Position numbers and translations under genes: made by a program. Below the pieces are notes generated by a model, which saw nothing but the letters and a program-made list of their open reading frames with translations, ran no database searches and was not told the origin of the DNA. A stretch of 64,000 bases of DNA, from assembly GCF_000178955.2 (NCBI RefSeq), contig NC_016631.1:186001-250000 (forward strand). Direction: 5' to 3'. Positions 34,602-43,621 of the stretch are shown piece by piece. Source of the stretch: Granulicella mallensis MP5ACTX8. Its GTDB lineage: Bacteria; Acidobacteriota; Terriglobia; Terriglobales; Acidobacteriaceae. How positions within the stretch are numbered: position 1 is the stretch's first letter; the number at the start of each line of letters is the position of its first letter.

Positions 34602-35405
34602 CTACTGCTGGTCTCCGTTTTCCCGCCACAAGATCTGCCGCAGGATTCCCATCCAGGTCATGGCCTCGCGATGGCTCTCGCCAAGCTGCTGGACGAGTTG
34701 CCGCACGATCGGCTCACTGGCATTGGCCGGAAAGCGACGCGAGTAGCCGGTGGCATGCAGCACGTCGAGCAGAAGCTGGGTGAGGCGCTCACGGTCCTCG
34801 GCGGTCGCTGTGGCTTCATGCAGGACAGGCAGTTCCTTGGAGCCCTCGAAGCCCTCGCGCGTCAGTTCGTAGAGGCAGACGGCAACAGACTGGCCCAGGT
34901 TCATCGAGAGGTGCCGCGCAGCCTCAGGAGCGAACATGGGGATCGTCGTGAGCAGTGAGCAGTGGCTCAACTGTTCGTTGGTGAGGCCGGTCTTCTCCGA
35001 GCCGAAGAGCAGCGCTACCTGTTGCGGATGATCGGCAGCGGTCAGTGTGCGTAGTTGACCGAGCATGGTGGGCGCGGCCTGTTGCAGGGCCACGACCTCG
35101 CGCCGCACGTCGCGTTCGCCGATGGCAGTGGTCCCGACGATGAGCGTGCAGTCGGCGATGGCTTCTGCGAGGCTCGAGTACCTTCGAGCTTCTGCCATGA
35201 CGGAGGCCGCGCCCACGGCAGATTTCACATTCTGTTGTGAGTCCTCAAGCTGTGCGGCTTCGAAGGGCGCGGCATAGTCATTGACGATACGGAGATCGCG
35301 GAAGCCGAAGTCCTGCATGGCTCGCGCAGCGGCTCCGATGTTGCTGGGGTTGCGTGCGCCGACGAGGACGACGGTCAGATGGGCTCGCTCGGCGGCGGTC
35401 AGCAT
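34602..35405 (-). CDS. trmJ: SpoU/TrmJ-type tRNA or rRNA 2'-O-methyltransferase
   Basis: A ~267-residue SPOUT methyltransferase. Motif 1 is VLVGARNPSNIGAAARAM near the N-terminus; motif 2 is LLFGSEKTGLTNEQL; motif 3 is MNLGQSVAVCLYE. These form the knotted SAM site of the TrmH superfamily. The C-terminal ~70-residue helical extension, ending FPANASEPIVRQLVQQLG, fits TrmJ, which methylates position 32 of tRNAs. Two starts are possible: ATG 35414 or ATG 35405. TACAAT (35413-35418 on the reverse strand) overlaps the first and lies 7 nt before the second, so I prefer 35405. Other SpoU-family targets cannot be excluded. Confidence 0.82.
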   Translation of the reverse strand: MLTAAERAHLTVVLVGARNPSNIGAAARAMQDFGFRDLRIVNDYAAPFEAAQLEDSQQNVKSAVGAASVMAEARRYSSLAEAIADCTLIVGTTAIGERDVRREVVALQQAAPTMLGQLRTLTAADHPQQVALLFGSEKTGLTNEQLSHCSLLTTIPMFAPEAARHLSMNLGQSVAVCLYELTREGFEGSKELPVLHEATATAEDRERLTQLLLDVLHATGYSRRFPANASEPIVRQLVQQLGESHREAMTWMGILRQILWRENGDQQ

Positions 35406-35449
35406 GAGGTTCATTGTATCGGCGGCCAGTGGGCCTTCGCAGGGCTGCA

Positions 35450-35486
35450 AAAGCAAACGACCGGCTTGAGGGCCGGTCGTCTGTTT
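35450..35486 (-). terminator. Rho-independent terminator for the WXXGXW gene
   Basis: Read leftward, ACGACCGGC pairs with GCCGGTCGT around a 6-nt loop (35457-35480), and the transcript continues with TTGCTTTTGC. It lies 15 nt after the stop codon at 35502 and upstream of the trmJ-like gene on the same strand, separating the two units. Confidence 0.75.
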
Positions 35487-35501
35487 AGCGGTGCGGAGAG
35501 G

Positions 35502-36416
35502 TTAACGTTTCTCCCCGTGCGCCTGGTTATTGGCATGGGGCGCGGCGTGTGACTGCGTGTTCGCGGCAGGCTGAGTGCGCGCCTGGGCTTGTGTGTGTTG
35601 GGTGGCCTCAGGTTGAGTCCGTGCTTCAGGCGTGGGATGTGCCAGAGCGGTATTGTTGTGGACGCCGGCATTGTTCTGGTTTCCGCCGAAGTGGGAAGCA
35701 CCCGTCGGATTGGCGTGGAAGGCCGCTGGCGACGCTGCCGCCGATACGCCGGGGCGTCCGTGGTTTACGCTGGCGAACTGCGAACGGTTCTGCGCGGCGA
35801 AGTTCTGGTGCTCAGCCTGTTCGTGTGTTGCCTCGACGTGCTGCTCGTGCGCGAACTGCGCCTCCTGCGCCGAAGGCCGTGCTTCGATGCCGCCATGGCC
35901 GCCGTTGAACGCCACGTTCGAGTGGTTGACGATGGTGACATTGCGAACATAGACGTTAGTCACACGAACGCCGCCGAGGTTGGCCACCGAGCGGTTGTAG
36001 AAGAACGCGCCGTGGTTCCAGTAGCCGCCTTCAAAGCCGACGCCGCCATAGCCGAAGCCGTAGTTGATGCCGCCATAGAAGCCGACGTGCGGGCCCCAAT
36101 AGCCGCCATGGAAGAGGTAAGCGCCGTTCTCCCAGCCCCAGTAGGCAGGGGTCCAGAGATAGCCCACGGTAGGCGGCTGCACCCAGACGCCGGGGACCCA
36201 GTAGTAGCCGCCGTCCTCGTTGTAGGCCCAGTAGCCGGGTGTCCAGATGTAGCCATCACCGGGGCAGAGGGGCTGTGCATAGACCGGCAAGACCGGGGGA
36301 GCGAAACCGACCGAGATAAAGACCCCGGCATGAGCCTGTGCGGTTGGCAGCAGTGCAACCGGAACGGCCAGAACCGCGGCGATGAGCAGGCGGCGAATTG
36401 TTTTGAAGGAAGCCAT
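35502..36416 (-). CDS. Exported WXXGXW (YXWXPGYW) repeat protein
   Basis: A 304-residue exported protein with a signal peptide ending near AQAHAG (about residue 30). Repeats of aromatic-Pro-Gly type follow: GYIWTPGYWAYNEDGG, YYWVPGVWVQPP and YLWTPAYWGWENG. Next comes a Gly/Tyr/Phe-rich section (GGYWGPHVGFYGGINYGFG) and then a His/Gln/Asn-rich low-complexity tail to the end. The family is widespread in Acidobacteriota and of unknown function. ATG 36416 is supported by AAAGGAG seven nt before it. The low-complexity tail may be disordered in the envelope. Confidence 0.83.
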   Translation of the reverse strand: MASFKTIRRLLIAAVLAVPVALLPTAQAHAGVFISVGFAPPVLPVYAQPLCPGDGYIWTPGYWAYNEDGGYYWVPGVWVQPPTVGYLWTPAYWGWENGAYLFHGGYWGPHVGFYGGINYGFGYGGVGFEGGYWNHGAFFYNRSVANLGGVRVTNVYVRNVTIVNHSNVAFNGGHGGIEARPSAQEAQFAHEQHVEATHEQAEHQNFAAQNRSQFASVNHGRPGVSAAASPAAFHANPTGASHFGGNQNNAGVHNNTALAHPTPEARTQPEATQHTQAQARTQPAANTQSHAAPHANNQAHGEKR

Positions 36417-36669
36417 TCTTATTCTCCTTTGTGCCCAGAGGCTGAAAGCCATAGCCAGAAACCTGCCGGGTGCCCGAACTTTGGGGCTCGATTAGGTGAA
36501 ACCCAGGTGGAAGACGCTTGTTGCTGTATGTTTTTCACCTGAAGTAAGTAAAAACAGGCTCCCTGATTTATTCCCGCTACCGTCGATTTATTTTCGCTAC
36601 CGTCTGTTGTGGGAGTCCGTAACAATCTGCAATCGGCGGAGACGCCTTCCGGCTGCCCGGGCTACCCCC

Positions 36670-36675
36670 TACACT
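36670..36675 (+). promoter_or_regulatory. -10-like hexamer TACACT before dnaG
   Basis: TACACT ends 14 nt before the ATG at 36690, a very short leader, with AGAAAGAG in between as a weak Shine-Dalgarno. Confidence 0.35.
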
Positions 36676-36689
36676 AGAAAGAGACCGTT

Positions 36690-38483
36690 ATGGCCGACAA
36701 CTTCGCCCAGACCGTAAAGCAGCAGACCGACATCGTTCGTATCGTCGGCGAGTACATCAAGCTGCGTAAGTCCGGGGCGAACTGGTCGGCGCTATGCCCG
36801 TTCCACAAGGAAAAATCGGGCTCGTTCTATCTCTATCCTGCAACGACGAGTTATTACTGCTTCGGTTGCCACGAGCATGGCGATGTCTTTACCTTCGTCA
36901 TGAAGATGGAGAACCTCAGCTTTCCCGAGGCCGTGCGTTCGGTGGCGACGAAGATGGGCATTCCGCTGCCGCAACGCGAGTTCAACTCGCCGCAGGAGGC
37001 GCAAGCCGCTGGGCTACGTAAGCAGTTGATCGACGCCCACGAGGCCGCAACGCAGTACTTCCAGCAGAACCTGCACTCTCCGGAGGCCGCCCGGGCTCGT
37101 GAGTACATGACAGGCCGCGGCATCACGCCGGAGACGATCACGAAGTTCCGTCTTGGCTACGCGCCGGACAACTTCAACGACATGCGCGAGCGGCTGAGCA
37201 AGTTCTTCTCCGAAGAGGTGCTGCGCGCCAGCGGGCTGTTCAGTTGGAAGGAGCAGGAAGACGGCTCGCCCGGTCCGATGTACGCCCGCTTCCGCAAGCG
37301 CATCACGTTTCCGATCATGAACGAGCAGGGCAAACCCATTGCCTTTACGGCTCGTGCGCTCGATTCCGTCGACGTCGACCCCAAGGCCGGCGCAAAGTAC
37401 ATGAACTCGCCCGAGACGCCGCTCTATACGAAGGGGCAGGTGCTCTTCAATCTCGATAAGGCCAAGGCCGCCATCAAGAGCAAGGACGCGGCACTGCTGG
37501 TCGAAGGGCAGATGGATTGCATCTCGCTCTTCATGAACGGTGTCGACAACGTGATTGCCACCAGCGGCACCGCCTTTACCGAACACCAGTTGCGCATGCT
37601 GGGACGATTCACCAAACGCGTGTGGTTGAACTTCGACCCGGACCAGGCCGGGGCTAACGCCGCGGAGAAGACTCTTGGCCTGCTGGTGGAGGAAGATTTC
37701 GATGTGCGCGTAATCACGCTGGATGGTGGGCTCGATCCCGATCGCTTCGTGCGCGAGCGCGGCGTGGCGGAGTACGCGACGGCGGTGCGCAATGCCTCTC
37801 GCTATCAGGACTTCCTGATCGAGCGCGCGCGCCTGCAGTTTCCTGCGCGAACGGCAGAGGCGAAGGTGAAGGCCATGAACTTTTTGCTGCCGCACATTCG
37901 CCGCATTCCAAACCTGATCTCTCGCAATGACTTTGCCGAAAACGCCGCGCAGAAGCTGGGCATCGAGAGCTCATTGATGCGGCAGGAGCTGAAGCAGGCC
38001 GCACAGCAGCGGCTCGAAAGCGTACGCGCGCCGCAGCCGAAGGGCGTATCGGAGATCGAGCGCATTCTACTGTGCGCGCTCATCCTGCCGGATGCCGATT
38101 CGTCCCGCATGCTGGCGGCAGAGCAGCTGGCGGCGAACCCGGAGTGGTGTACGGAACTATCAGCAGCCACTCTGATCGATGTGCTGGCGAACGGCCCGTC
38201 GCCGGACAATCCCCTCGAGGCCGCGCCGGACGCCGCTTCGCGCCTGCTGCTGGCGAGTGTGCTGCATCACTCGTCGGGAGAGAGCGAAGCCTCGCGCGAG
38301 ACGCTGCACGAGCAGGTACAGAATGCGTTGCATACGCTGCACCAACGCCGTCTGGATCGACGCCTTCGTGAGGTTCGGACACTGATCGCCGAAGCGACGC
38401 GCCACGGCAATCAGGAGGTGGTGATGCAGTTGGCGCACGAGAAGGTGCAGCTGGACGCTGAGCTGAAGCGCATGGATGGCTAA
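36690..38483 (+). CDS. dnaG: DNA primase DnaG
   Basis: A 597-residue primase. The zinc-binding domain has C36, H39, C57 and C60 (CPFHKE...CFGC). The catalytic core carries the RNAP-like motifs and the TOPRIM acidic residues in LLVEGQMDCISLFMNG, then LNFDPDQAG. The C-terminal ~180 residues are helical, as in the helicase-binding domain, here with low conservation and rich in Ala and Glu. It makes RNA primers for replication. No rpoD or rpsU gene is adjacent, unlike the classic macromolecular-synthesis operon. Confidence 0.95.
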   Translation: MADNFAQTVKQQTDIVRIVGEYIKLRKSGANWSALCPFHKEKSGSFYLYPATTSYYCFGCHEHGDVFTFVMKMENLSFPEAVRSVATKMGIPLPQREFNSPQEAQAAGLRKQLIDAHEAATQYFQQNLHSPEAARAREYMTGRGITPETITKFRLGYAPDNFNDMRERLSKFFSEEVLRASGLFSWKEQEDGSPGPMYARFRKRITFPIMNEQGKPIAFTARALDSVDVDPKAGAKYMNSPETPLYTKGQVLFNLDKAKAAIKSKDAALLVEGQMDCISLFMNGVDNVIATSGTAFTEHQLRMLGRFTKRVWLNFDPDQAGANAAEKTLGLLVEEDFDVRVITLDGGLDPDRFVRERGVAEYATAVRNASRYQDFLIERARLQFPARTAEAKVKAMNFLLPHIRRIPNLISRNDFAENAAQKLGIESSLMRQELKQAAQQRLESVRAPQPKGVSEIERILLCALILPDADSSRMLAAEQLAANPEWCTELSAATLIDVLANGPSPDNPLEAAPDAASRLLLASVLHHSSGESEASRETLHEQVQNALHTLHQRRLDRRLREVRTLIAEATRHGNQEVVMQLAHEKVQLDAELKRMDG

Positions 38484-38538
38484 GTGATGCTTGTAGTTCG
38501 AGCGATCACATTTGTTCTTATCTCAATCGCCTCAACAT

Positions 38539-38760
38539 CGTCATCCTGAGCGAAGTAGCTCGCGCATTTTGCGAGCTACGCAGTCGAAGGACCCCGAAGA
38601 GCTATAAGTCGCCGATACATTTCATACCTTCTCAACCACGAGCTCCCTCACCACGGAGTCTTCGGTTGAAAAGGTTCGATGAGTAGAGATAAGAAGAATT
38701 CTTCGGGGTCCTTCGACTCCGCGTCTCGCAAATGCGCGAGACACTCCGCTCAGGATGACG
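38539..38760. repeat. Inverted-repeat element, GTCATCCTGAGC class, copy 2
   Basis: It begins CGTCATCCTGAGCGAAGTAG and ends ACTCCGCTCAGGATGACG. Next to the ends, CAGTCGAAGGACCCCGAAGA on the left is mirrored by TTCGGGGTCCTTCGACTCCG on the right. The core holds GGTTGAAAAGGT, related to GAGGTAGAAAAGG in copy 1. It fills the gap between dnaG and the convergent tsaD gene and could act as a two-way terminator. Confidence 0.85.
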
Positions 38761-38822
38761 ATGTTGGGGTCGGTGAAAAGAAGAATATTTGAACTGTTCG
38801 CTAACACCAGAACGAACTCGCT

Positions 38823-40001
38823 TTACCCCAGCCGCAACTGCGGCGTAGGTTCCATCGTTTCGGGTGCGAACTGCCCGGCGCGCAGCTTGGGCCAGGCGGC
38901 TGCGGCGATCATCGCGGCGTTGTCGGTGGATAACGCAATCGAAGGAAACGCAACCGGCAGACGCCGCCGTGCGGCCTCGGCAGAGATGCGCTGGCGCAGC
39001 TCGCTGTTAGCGGCCACGCCTCCGCTGACCAGCAAGCCGCGTGCGCCGAAGTGCTCGGTTGCAGCGAACACGGTGCGCGTGAGATATCCCGTTACCGACG
39101 CCTGAAAGCTGGCGATGAGATTAAGCGTTTCGGGTTCGAAGTACGCCAGTGCGCGTGTGAGTGTAGCCGGGTCGCTGGGCTTGCCCTTCGCGAGACCGGA
39201 TTCCTGTAAGGCCCGCGCCCGTGCGTCGATACGTTCCCGCATGGCGTGCAGCTCGACGTAGCGCCGCACCGCCGTCTTGATGCCGCTGAAGGAGAGATCG
39301 AACCGCCGCGTCTGGTCGTCTGCTTCGCGAGCGAGCTTGGGGGCGGTGTTGCCGGTGGCCTTCGTCTTGATCTGCGCGAAGCTGAAGGGCACGGCCTTCG
39401 GGTCTCCGTGCTTCGCGAGCGCGTCCATCCAGGGCCCGCCGGGGTAGGGCAGGCCGAGCAGCTTGGCGACCTTGTCGTAGGCCTCGCCCGCGGCGTCGTC
39501 GAGCGTCTTGCCCACGTTGCGATAGTGCCAGGTATTTTCCGGGGTCTTCGTCGCGAGATAGAGATGCGTATGCCCGCCGCTGACGACCAGCGCGAGCAGG
39601 GGAGAGGCCTCGGCGAATGACTCTTCGGAGTGCATCAGCACCGCGTGGATGTGTCCCTCAAGATGATTCACGCCGATCAACGGAAGCTCTGTGCCGAAGG
39701 CCAGCGCCTTGGCGAAGGTAAGCCCTACAAGCAGCGCGCCGGCGAGTCCGGGGCCTGCGGTTACGGCGATGGCTTCGAGATCGCTGTAGGCCACGCCAGC
39801 CTGCTGCATCGCCTGCTGTACGACGGGGACTATGGCCCGCAGATGCTCACGCGAGGCCAGCTCGGGCACAACGCCGCCGTAGTCGCCATGGATCAGTTGC
39901 GAGGCAACGACGTTGGACAGCGCCTCACGACCGCCGCGAACGACCGCCGCGGAGGTTTCGTCGCAGGAGCTTTCAATGCCGAGGATGAGACCGGAGTGCA
40001 C
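38823..40001 (-). CDS. tsaD: tRNA N6-adenosine threonylcarbamoyltransferase TsaD
   Basis: A protein of 392 residues from GTG 40001. It starts with the ASKHA-fold phosphate loop LILGIESSCDETSAAVV. The metal-binding HxxxH is in NHLEGHIHAVL, and LALVVSGGHTHLY and LLVSGGVAANSELR are also typical. It makes the t6A37 modification in ANN-decoding tRNAs together with TsaB, TsaC and TsaE. The frame stays open to 40103, but that part encodes a minimal repeat (40062-40092) and a Gln/Lys-rich stretch, so I prefer the GTG; an ATG at 40067 is the alternative. Residues of a ~40-amino-acid insertion lie before the SFSGIKTAV segment. It is divergent from the CCA-adding enzyme gene. Confidence 0.93.
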   Translation of the reverse strand: MHSGLILGIESSCDETSAAVVRGGREALSNVVASQLIHGDYGGVVPELASREHLRAIVPVVQQAMQQAGVAYSDLEAIAVTAGPGLAGALLVGLTFAKALAFGTELPLIGVNHLEGHIHAVLMHSEESFAEASPLLALVVSGGHTHLYLATKTPENTWHYRNVGKTLDDAAGEAYDKVAKLLGLPYPGGPWMDALAKHGDPKAVPFSFAQIKTKATGNTAPKLAREADDQTRRFDLSFSGIKTAVRRYVELHAMRERIDARARALQESGLAKGKPSDPATLTRALAYFEPETLNLIASFQASVTGYLTRTVFAATEHFGARGLLVSGGVAANSELRQRISAEAARRRLPVAFPSIALSTDNAAMIAAAAWPKLRAGQFAPETMEPTPQLRLG

Positions 40002-40061
40002 TCGTTCTATCTTAGAACCTGTCGAAATTTGCCGTTGTATTTGCTGTTGTTTGTTTTTCGT

Positions 40062-40092
40062 CGTCATCCTTCGCGTACCGCTCAGGATGACG
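40062..40092. repeat. Minimal GTCATCCT...AGGATGAC palindrome
   Basis: CGTCATCCT and AGGATGACG are the ends of the larger class (1055-1274 and others), here with only ~13 bp between them. It is preceded by a TTGCTGTTGTTTG run as also seen at 52600-52632. It sits between tsaD and the CCA gene and may be a solo tip or deletion product. Confidence 0.7.
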
Positions 40093-40142
40093 GCGAAAAA
40101 CAAGCAACCGCAATCGCACCCTTAGACGGATACTAGAAATCT

Positions 40143-41528
40143 ATGGCAAGGCTGAACAACTCGCACTACGAAGCAGCGCTCACAATTGCACGGCGGCTGC
40201 GCGAACTCGGACACGCCGCGTACTTCGCGGGCGGATGCGTGCGCGACCTCCTGCTCGGCGTCGATCCCCACGACTTTGATGTAGCGACCTCCGCAACGCC
40301 GGATCAGGTGCAGGCCGCCTTTCCTCGTACGGAGTCCGTAGGCGCGCACTTCGGCGTGGTGCTGGTGATCGAACTTGTTCACGGCGAACGCACGGCCACC
40401 GAAGTCGCTACGTTTCGCAATGACGGAGCTTACAGCGACGGGCGCCGCCCCGACGCGGTGCGGTTCTCGCTCGATCCGCGCGAAGACGTGTTGCGCCGTG
40501 ACTTCACGATCAACGGCCTGTTGCTCGACGTCATCGACTACGAAGAAGGCGATCGCCTGCAGGATTGCGTGCGCGACTTCGTTGGCGGGCAGATTGATCT
40601 GGAGTGGAAGCTGGTGCGCGCCATCGGCAATGCCGCCACGCGCTTTGCCGAGGACAAGCTGCGCATGCTGCGCGCGATTCGCTTTGCCGCCCGGCTCGAC
40701 TTTGCCATCGAGTCCCGCACGATGGCAGCGATCCAGGAGCAGGCCGTGACCACCACGCAGGTCTCCGCCGAACGTGTGCGCGACGAGCTGACAAAGATCC
40801 TGACAGAAGGCGGCGCGCGGCGCGGCTTCGAGCTGCTGGAGGAGAGCGGCTTACTCCGTGAGGTGCTGCCGGAGGTTGCTCGCATGAAGGGTGTCGCGCA
40901 GCCGCCGCAGTATCACCCTGAAGGCGATGTGTGGACGCACACCCTGATGCTGCTGGGCCATCTGCCAAAGGCCGCAAGCCCGACGCTGGCCTGGGGCATG
41001 CTGCTCCACGATGTCGGCAAGCCTGCGACGTTTACGCCTCCCGATCCCGCCAGGCCTGGCGATCGTATTCGCTTCAACGGCCACGTGGAGATAGGCGTTG
41101 CCGTCGCTCGCACGATCCTCCTTCGTCTGCGCTTCAGCAACGACGACATGGAGCAGATCCTCGCCCTGATCAAACACCACATGCAGTTCGGCGATGTAAT
41201 GAAGATGAAGCAGTCCACGCTGAAGCGCTTTCTGCGCCTGCCGAAGTTCGACGAACACCTGGCTCTGCATCGCGCCGACAGCCTCAGCTCGCACGGCGCT
41301 CTCGGCATGTACGACTTCGCGAAACAGCACTTCGACGAGATGGGAGAAGAGCAAATCAAGCCCCGGCTCCTGCTCGACGGGGAAGCCTTGATCGCCGCAG
41401 GCTATAAGCCGGGGCCGGGTTTTCGCGAGATGCTGGTGGCGGCGGAGGATGCGCAACTGGAAGGTGTTGTGACCACCCCTGAAGCTGCCCTGAGATTCGT
41501 GGAAGATCGATTCGGCGCACCGAAATAA
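40143..41528 (+). CDS. CCA tRNA nucleotidyltransferase / poly(A) polymerase family protein with HD domain
   Basis: A 461-residue class II nucleotidyltransferase. The catalytic head is FAGGCVRDLLLG, then PHDFDVATSATP with the DxD metal ligands. RRDFTINGLLLD and DKLRMLRAIRFAARL (neck) follow. The C-terminal ~180 residues include an HD phosphohydrolase domain (HPEGDVWTHTLMLL, LLHDVGKP, IKHHMQF). It adds or repairs the 3' CCA of tRNA; in some bacteria related proteins add only CC or A, or make poly(A), so the exact specificity is not certain. It starts 14 nt after the repeat region and diverges from tsaD. Confidence 0.9.
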   Translation: MARLNNSHYEAALTIARRLRELGHAAYFAGGCVRDLLLGVDPHDFDVATSATPDQVQAAFPRTESVGAHFGVVLVIELVHGERTATEVATFRNDGAYSDGRRPDAVRFSLDPREDVLRRDFTINGLLLDVIDYEEGDRLQDCVRDFVGGQIDLEWKLVRAIGNAATRFAEDKLRMLRAIRFAARLDFAIESRTMAAIQEQAVTTTQVSAERVRDELTKILTEGGARRGFELLEESGLLREVLPEVARMKGVAQPPQYHPEGDVWTHTLMLLGHLPKAASPTLAWGMLLHDVGKPATFTPPDPARPGDRIRFNGHVEIGVAVARTILLRLRFSNDDMEQILALIKHHMQFGDVMKMKQSTLKRFLRLPKFDEHLALHRADSLSSHGALGMYDFAKQHFDEMGEEQIKPRLLLDGEALIAAGYKPGPGFREMLVAAEDAQLEGVVTTPEAALRFVEDRFGAPK

Positions 41529-41563
41529 CGAAGCTGAGTGGGAGTTCCGGTAAGATTCGAACA

Positions 41564-43123
41564 ATGCTTAATGGCGTACTATCCGACCGATCGCTTACCC
41601 GTCTTCGCTGGATCGCAAGCGCCGTCTTCGTCGGTCTGTTCGCCTATTATGTGGCGCGCTCGGTGCATTGGCCCATGGTGTGGGACACCCCCATCATGCA
41701 CTACGTCAACTTCCTGATGAGCCGCGGCCTGCGCCCCTACTCCGATATCACGGACATGAACCTGCCCGGGTGCTACCTCACAGAACGTTGGGGCATGGCG
41801 GTCTTCGGCGGGGGAGATCTCGCGTGGCGCGTGTATGAGTTCTTTCTCATGGCCGTGCTCACCGTCAGCGGCATGGTGATCGGTGGCTCGCGCCGCTGGT
41901 TCGCCGGCATCTATGCGGCGACGTTCTTCATCCTGATGCACTGCGCCGAGGGACCCATCCTCGCTACGGAGCGCGATGAGTTGATGATGGTGCTGCTGAT
42001 CGCCGCCACGGCCCTGCTGTTCCTCTCGATCCGCCACCGCATACCCTTGTTGATGCTGGCCTTCGGTCTGCTGTCGGGGCTGGCGATGTCTCTGAAACCC
42101 AGCGCGCTGCTGCTGGACGTAGCGCTGCTGGCGCTGGCCTTTGCCGTCCTCCGGCGGAGCGGCGAGCCTGCAGGCAGATACCTGCTGTGGGGGCTGGCGG
42201 GAAATATCGCTGTTGGGGCACTCATGCTTGAGTTCCTGATCCAGCATCAGGCCCTGCAGGCGTTTCTGTTCATCTGCCTCAAGATTGTGCCTTCGTACGG
42301 GCACCTCAATGGACGTAGTCCTGTCTACATGGTGAGGCATCTCATGCCGTTACCATTGGTGCTTCCCATCGTGTTTGGAGCGCTGGCGGCTGCCTTAGGC
42401 ACTCGGCGCATGGGATGGCAGCGCTGGGCGCTCTTCTTCGCAACGGCCATGGGCGCACTCTCGTACTTCGCGCAGGGCAAGGGATATCTCTACCACCGCT
42501 ATATGTTCATCATGGCCATTCTGCTCTGGGCGGGGTGGGAGATTGCCGAGGCGATGCATCGCGAGGACACCCGTTCCCGTCTGGCAGGTGTGGCAGGCGT
42601 GGCTGCCATGTTCCTGGTCGTTGTGCCGTATTACGGAAGAATCATCCACCGCTCCCCGACAGTTGGCCAGGATGCGGGCGAGCTTCCCTTCGCGCTGCAG
42701 AAGGACCTTACGCAATTGGGCGGCGATAGCCTGCAGCAACAGGTGCAGTGCATGGACCTGATCAACGGCTGCATCGGCGCTCTCTACCGGATGCGACTGG
42801 TCCAGAACACCGGAACGACCGGCGATCTCCTCCTGTTTTCTCCTACGGACAGCCCGGCGGTCGAGTACTACAGAAACTGGTTTCTGGACCGTGACCGCAA
42901 GCATCCGGCCAACGTAGTGGTGGTGGGAAATGAGTGGTTCCAGCACGGCACCGTGAGCTTCGATAAGGTGGACGCGTGGCCTCTGTATGCGGCCTATCTG
43001 CGTTCCACGTACGTTCAGGTTGTAGAGAGGCACTTCGGCGACGACAGTGCACCGGCCTACCGCATCTATCTCCGCAAGGGCAGCGCGGTACTGGCCCAGG
43101 AAGAGATTCACCCACTCCACTGA
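41564..43123 (+). CDS. Polytopic membrane protein, GT-C-like glycosyltransferase candidate
   Basis: A 519-residue protein with about ten transmembrane helices over residues 12-370 and a soluble C-terminal part (about 385-519). The first loop has VWDTPIMHYVNFLMSRGLRPY and TDMNLPG, which resembles the D-containing first periplasmic loop of GT-C enzymes that use polyprenyl-phosphate sugars. I do not recognise a specific family. A TAAGAT hexamer lies 7 nt before the ATG (41551-41556). It lies 35 nt after the CCA gene and 20 nt before the deaminase gene; whether they form an operon is unclear. Confidence 0.6.
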   Translation: MLNGVLSDRSLTRLRWIASAVFVGLFAYYVARSVHWPMVWDTPIMHYVNFLMSRGLRPYSDITDMNLPGCYLTERWGMAVFGGGDLAWRVYEFFLMAVLTVSGMVIGGSRRWFAGIYAATFFILMHCAEGPILATERDELMMVLLIAATALLFLSIRHRIPLLMLAFGLLSGLAMSLKPSALLLDVALLALAFAVLRRSGEPAGRYLLWGLAGNIAVGALMLEFLIQHQALQAFLFICLKIVPSYGHLNGRSPVYMVRHLMPLPLVLPIVFGALAAALGTRRMGWQRWALFFATAMGALSYFAQGKGYLYHRYMFIMAILLWAGWEIAEAMHREDTRSRLAGVAGVAAMFLVVVPYYGRIIHRSPTVGQDAGELPFALQKDLTQLGGDSLQQQVQCMDLINGCIGALYRMRLVQNTGTTGDLLLFSPTDSPAVEYYRNWFLDRDRKHPANVVVVGNEWFQHGTVSFDKVDAWPLYAAYLRSTYVQVVERHFGDDSAPAYRIYLRKGSAVLAQEEIHPLH

Positions 43124-43143
43124 TTTCGAGAGGCTGACTGCCT

Positions 43144-43614
43144 ATGTTGAAGGCTGAGCACACCACCCCGGATTACGCCGCGATGCTGCGGGTCGCGATC
43201 GAAGAGGCCCGCGCAGGACTGGCAGAGGGCGGCATCCCCATTGGCGCCGCCATCTTTCGTGCCGACGGCTCATTGGTCAGCCGTGGGCACAACCGCCGCG
43301 TACAGCAGGACGATCCCTCCATTCACGGCGAGACGGACGCCTTTCGCCGCGCCGGGCGGCAGAAGAGCTATCGCGATCTCATCATGGTCACCACGCTGGC
43401 GCCGTGTTTTTACTGCAGCGGGCTGGTGCGCCAGTTTGGCTTTCAAACGGTCGTTGTTGGAGAGTCGCGAACGTTTCAGGGTGGTATCGAAGAGCTGCGC
43501 GAACAGGGCATCAACGTGATCGATCTCGACTCCGCCGAGTGTGTCGAGATGCTTACGGGTTATATCTCTGCCAGGCCTGAAGTGTGGAATGAAGACATCG
43601 ACGTGGCCGAGTAG
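43144..43614 (+). CDS. Cytosine deaminase of the yeast FCY1 / CMP-dCMP zinc family
   Basis: A 156-residue enzyme. The zinc and proton-shuttle motif is H61-G-E63 in PSIHGETDAF, with C88 and C91 in LAPCFYC. The C-terminal residues ISARPEVWNEDI match the end of fungal cytosine deaminase (which has ERPQDWFEDIGE), and HGE instead of HAE is also typical of that group. It should convert cytosine to uracil, possibly also related bases. An NCS2-type base permease is encoded two genes downstream, consistent with salvage. Confidence 0.8.
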   Translation: MLKAEHTTPDYAAMLRVAIEEARAGLAEGGIPIGAAIFRADGSLVSRGHNRRVQQDDPSIHGETDAFRRAGRQKSYRDLIMVTTLAPCFYCSGLVRQFGFQTVVVGESRTFQGGIEELREQGINVIDLDSAECVEMLTGYISARPEVWNEDIDVAE

Positions 43615-43621
43615 GTGCAAC

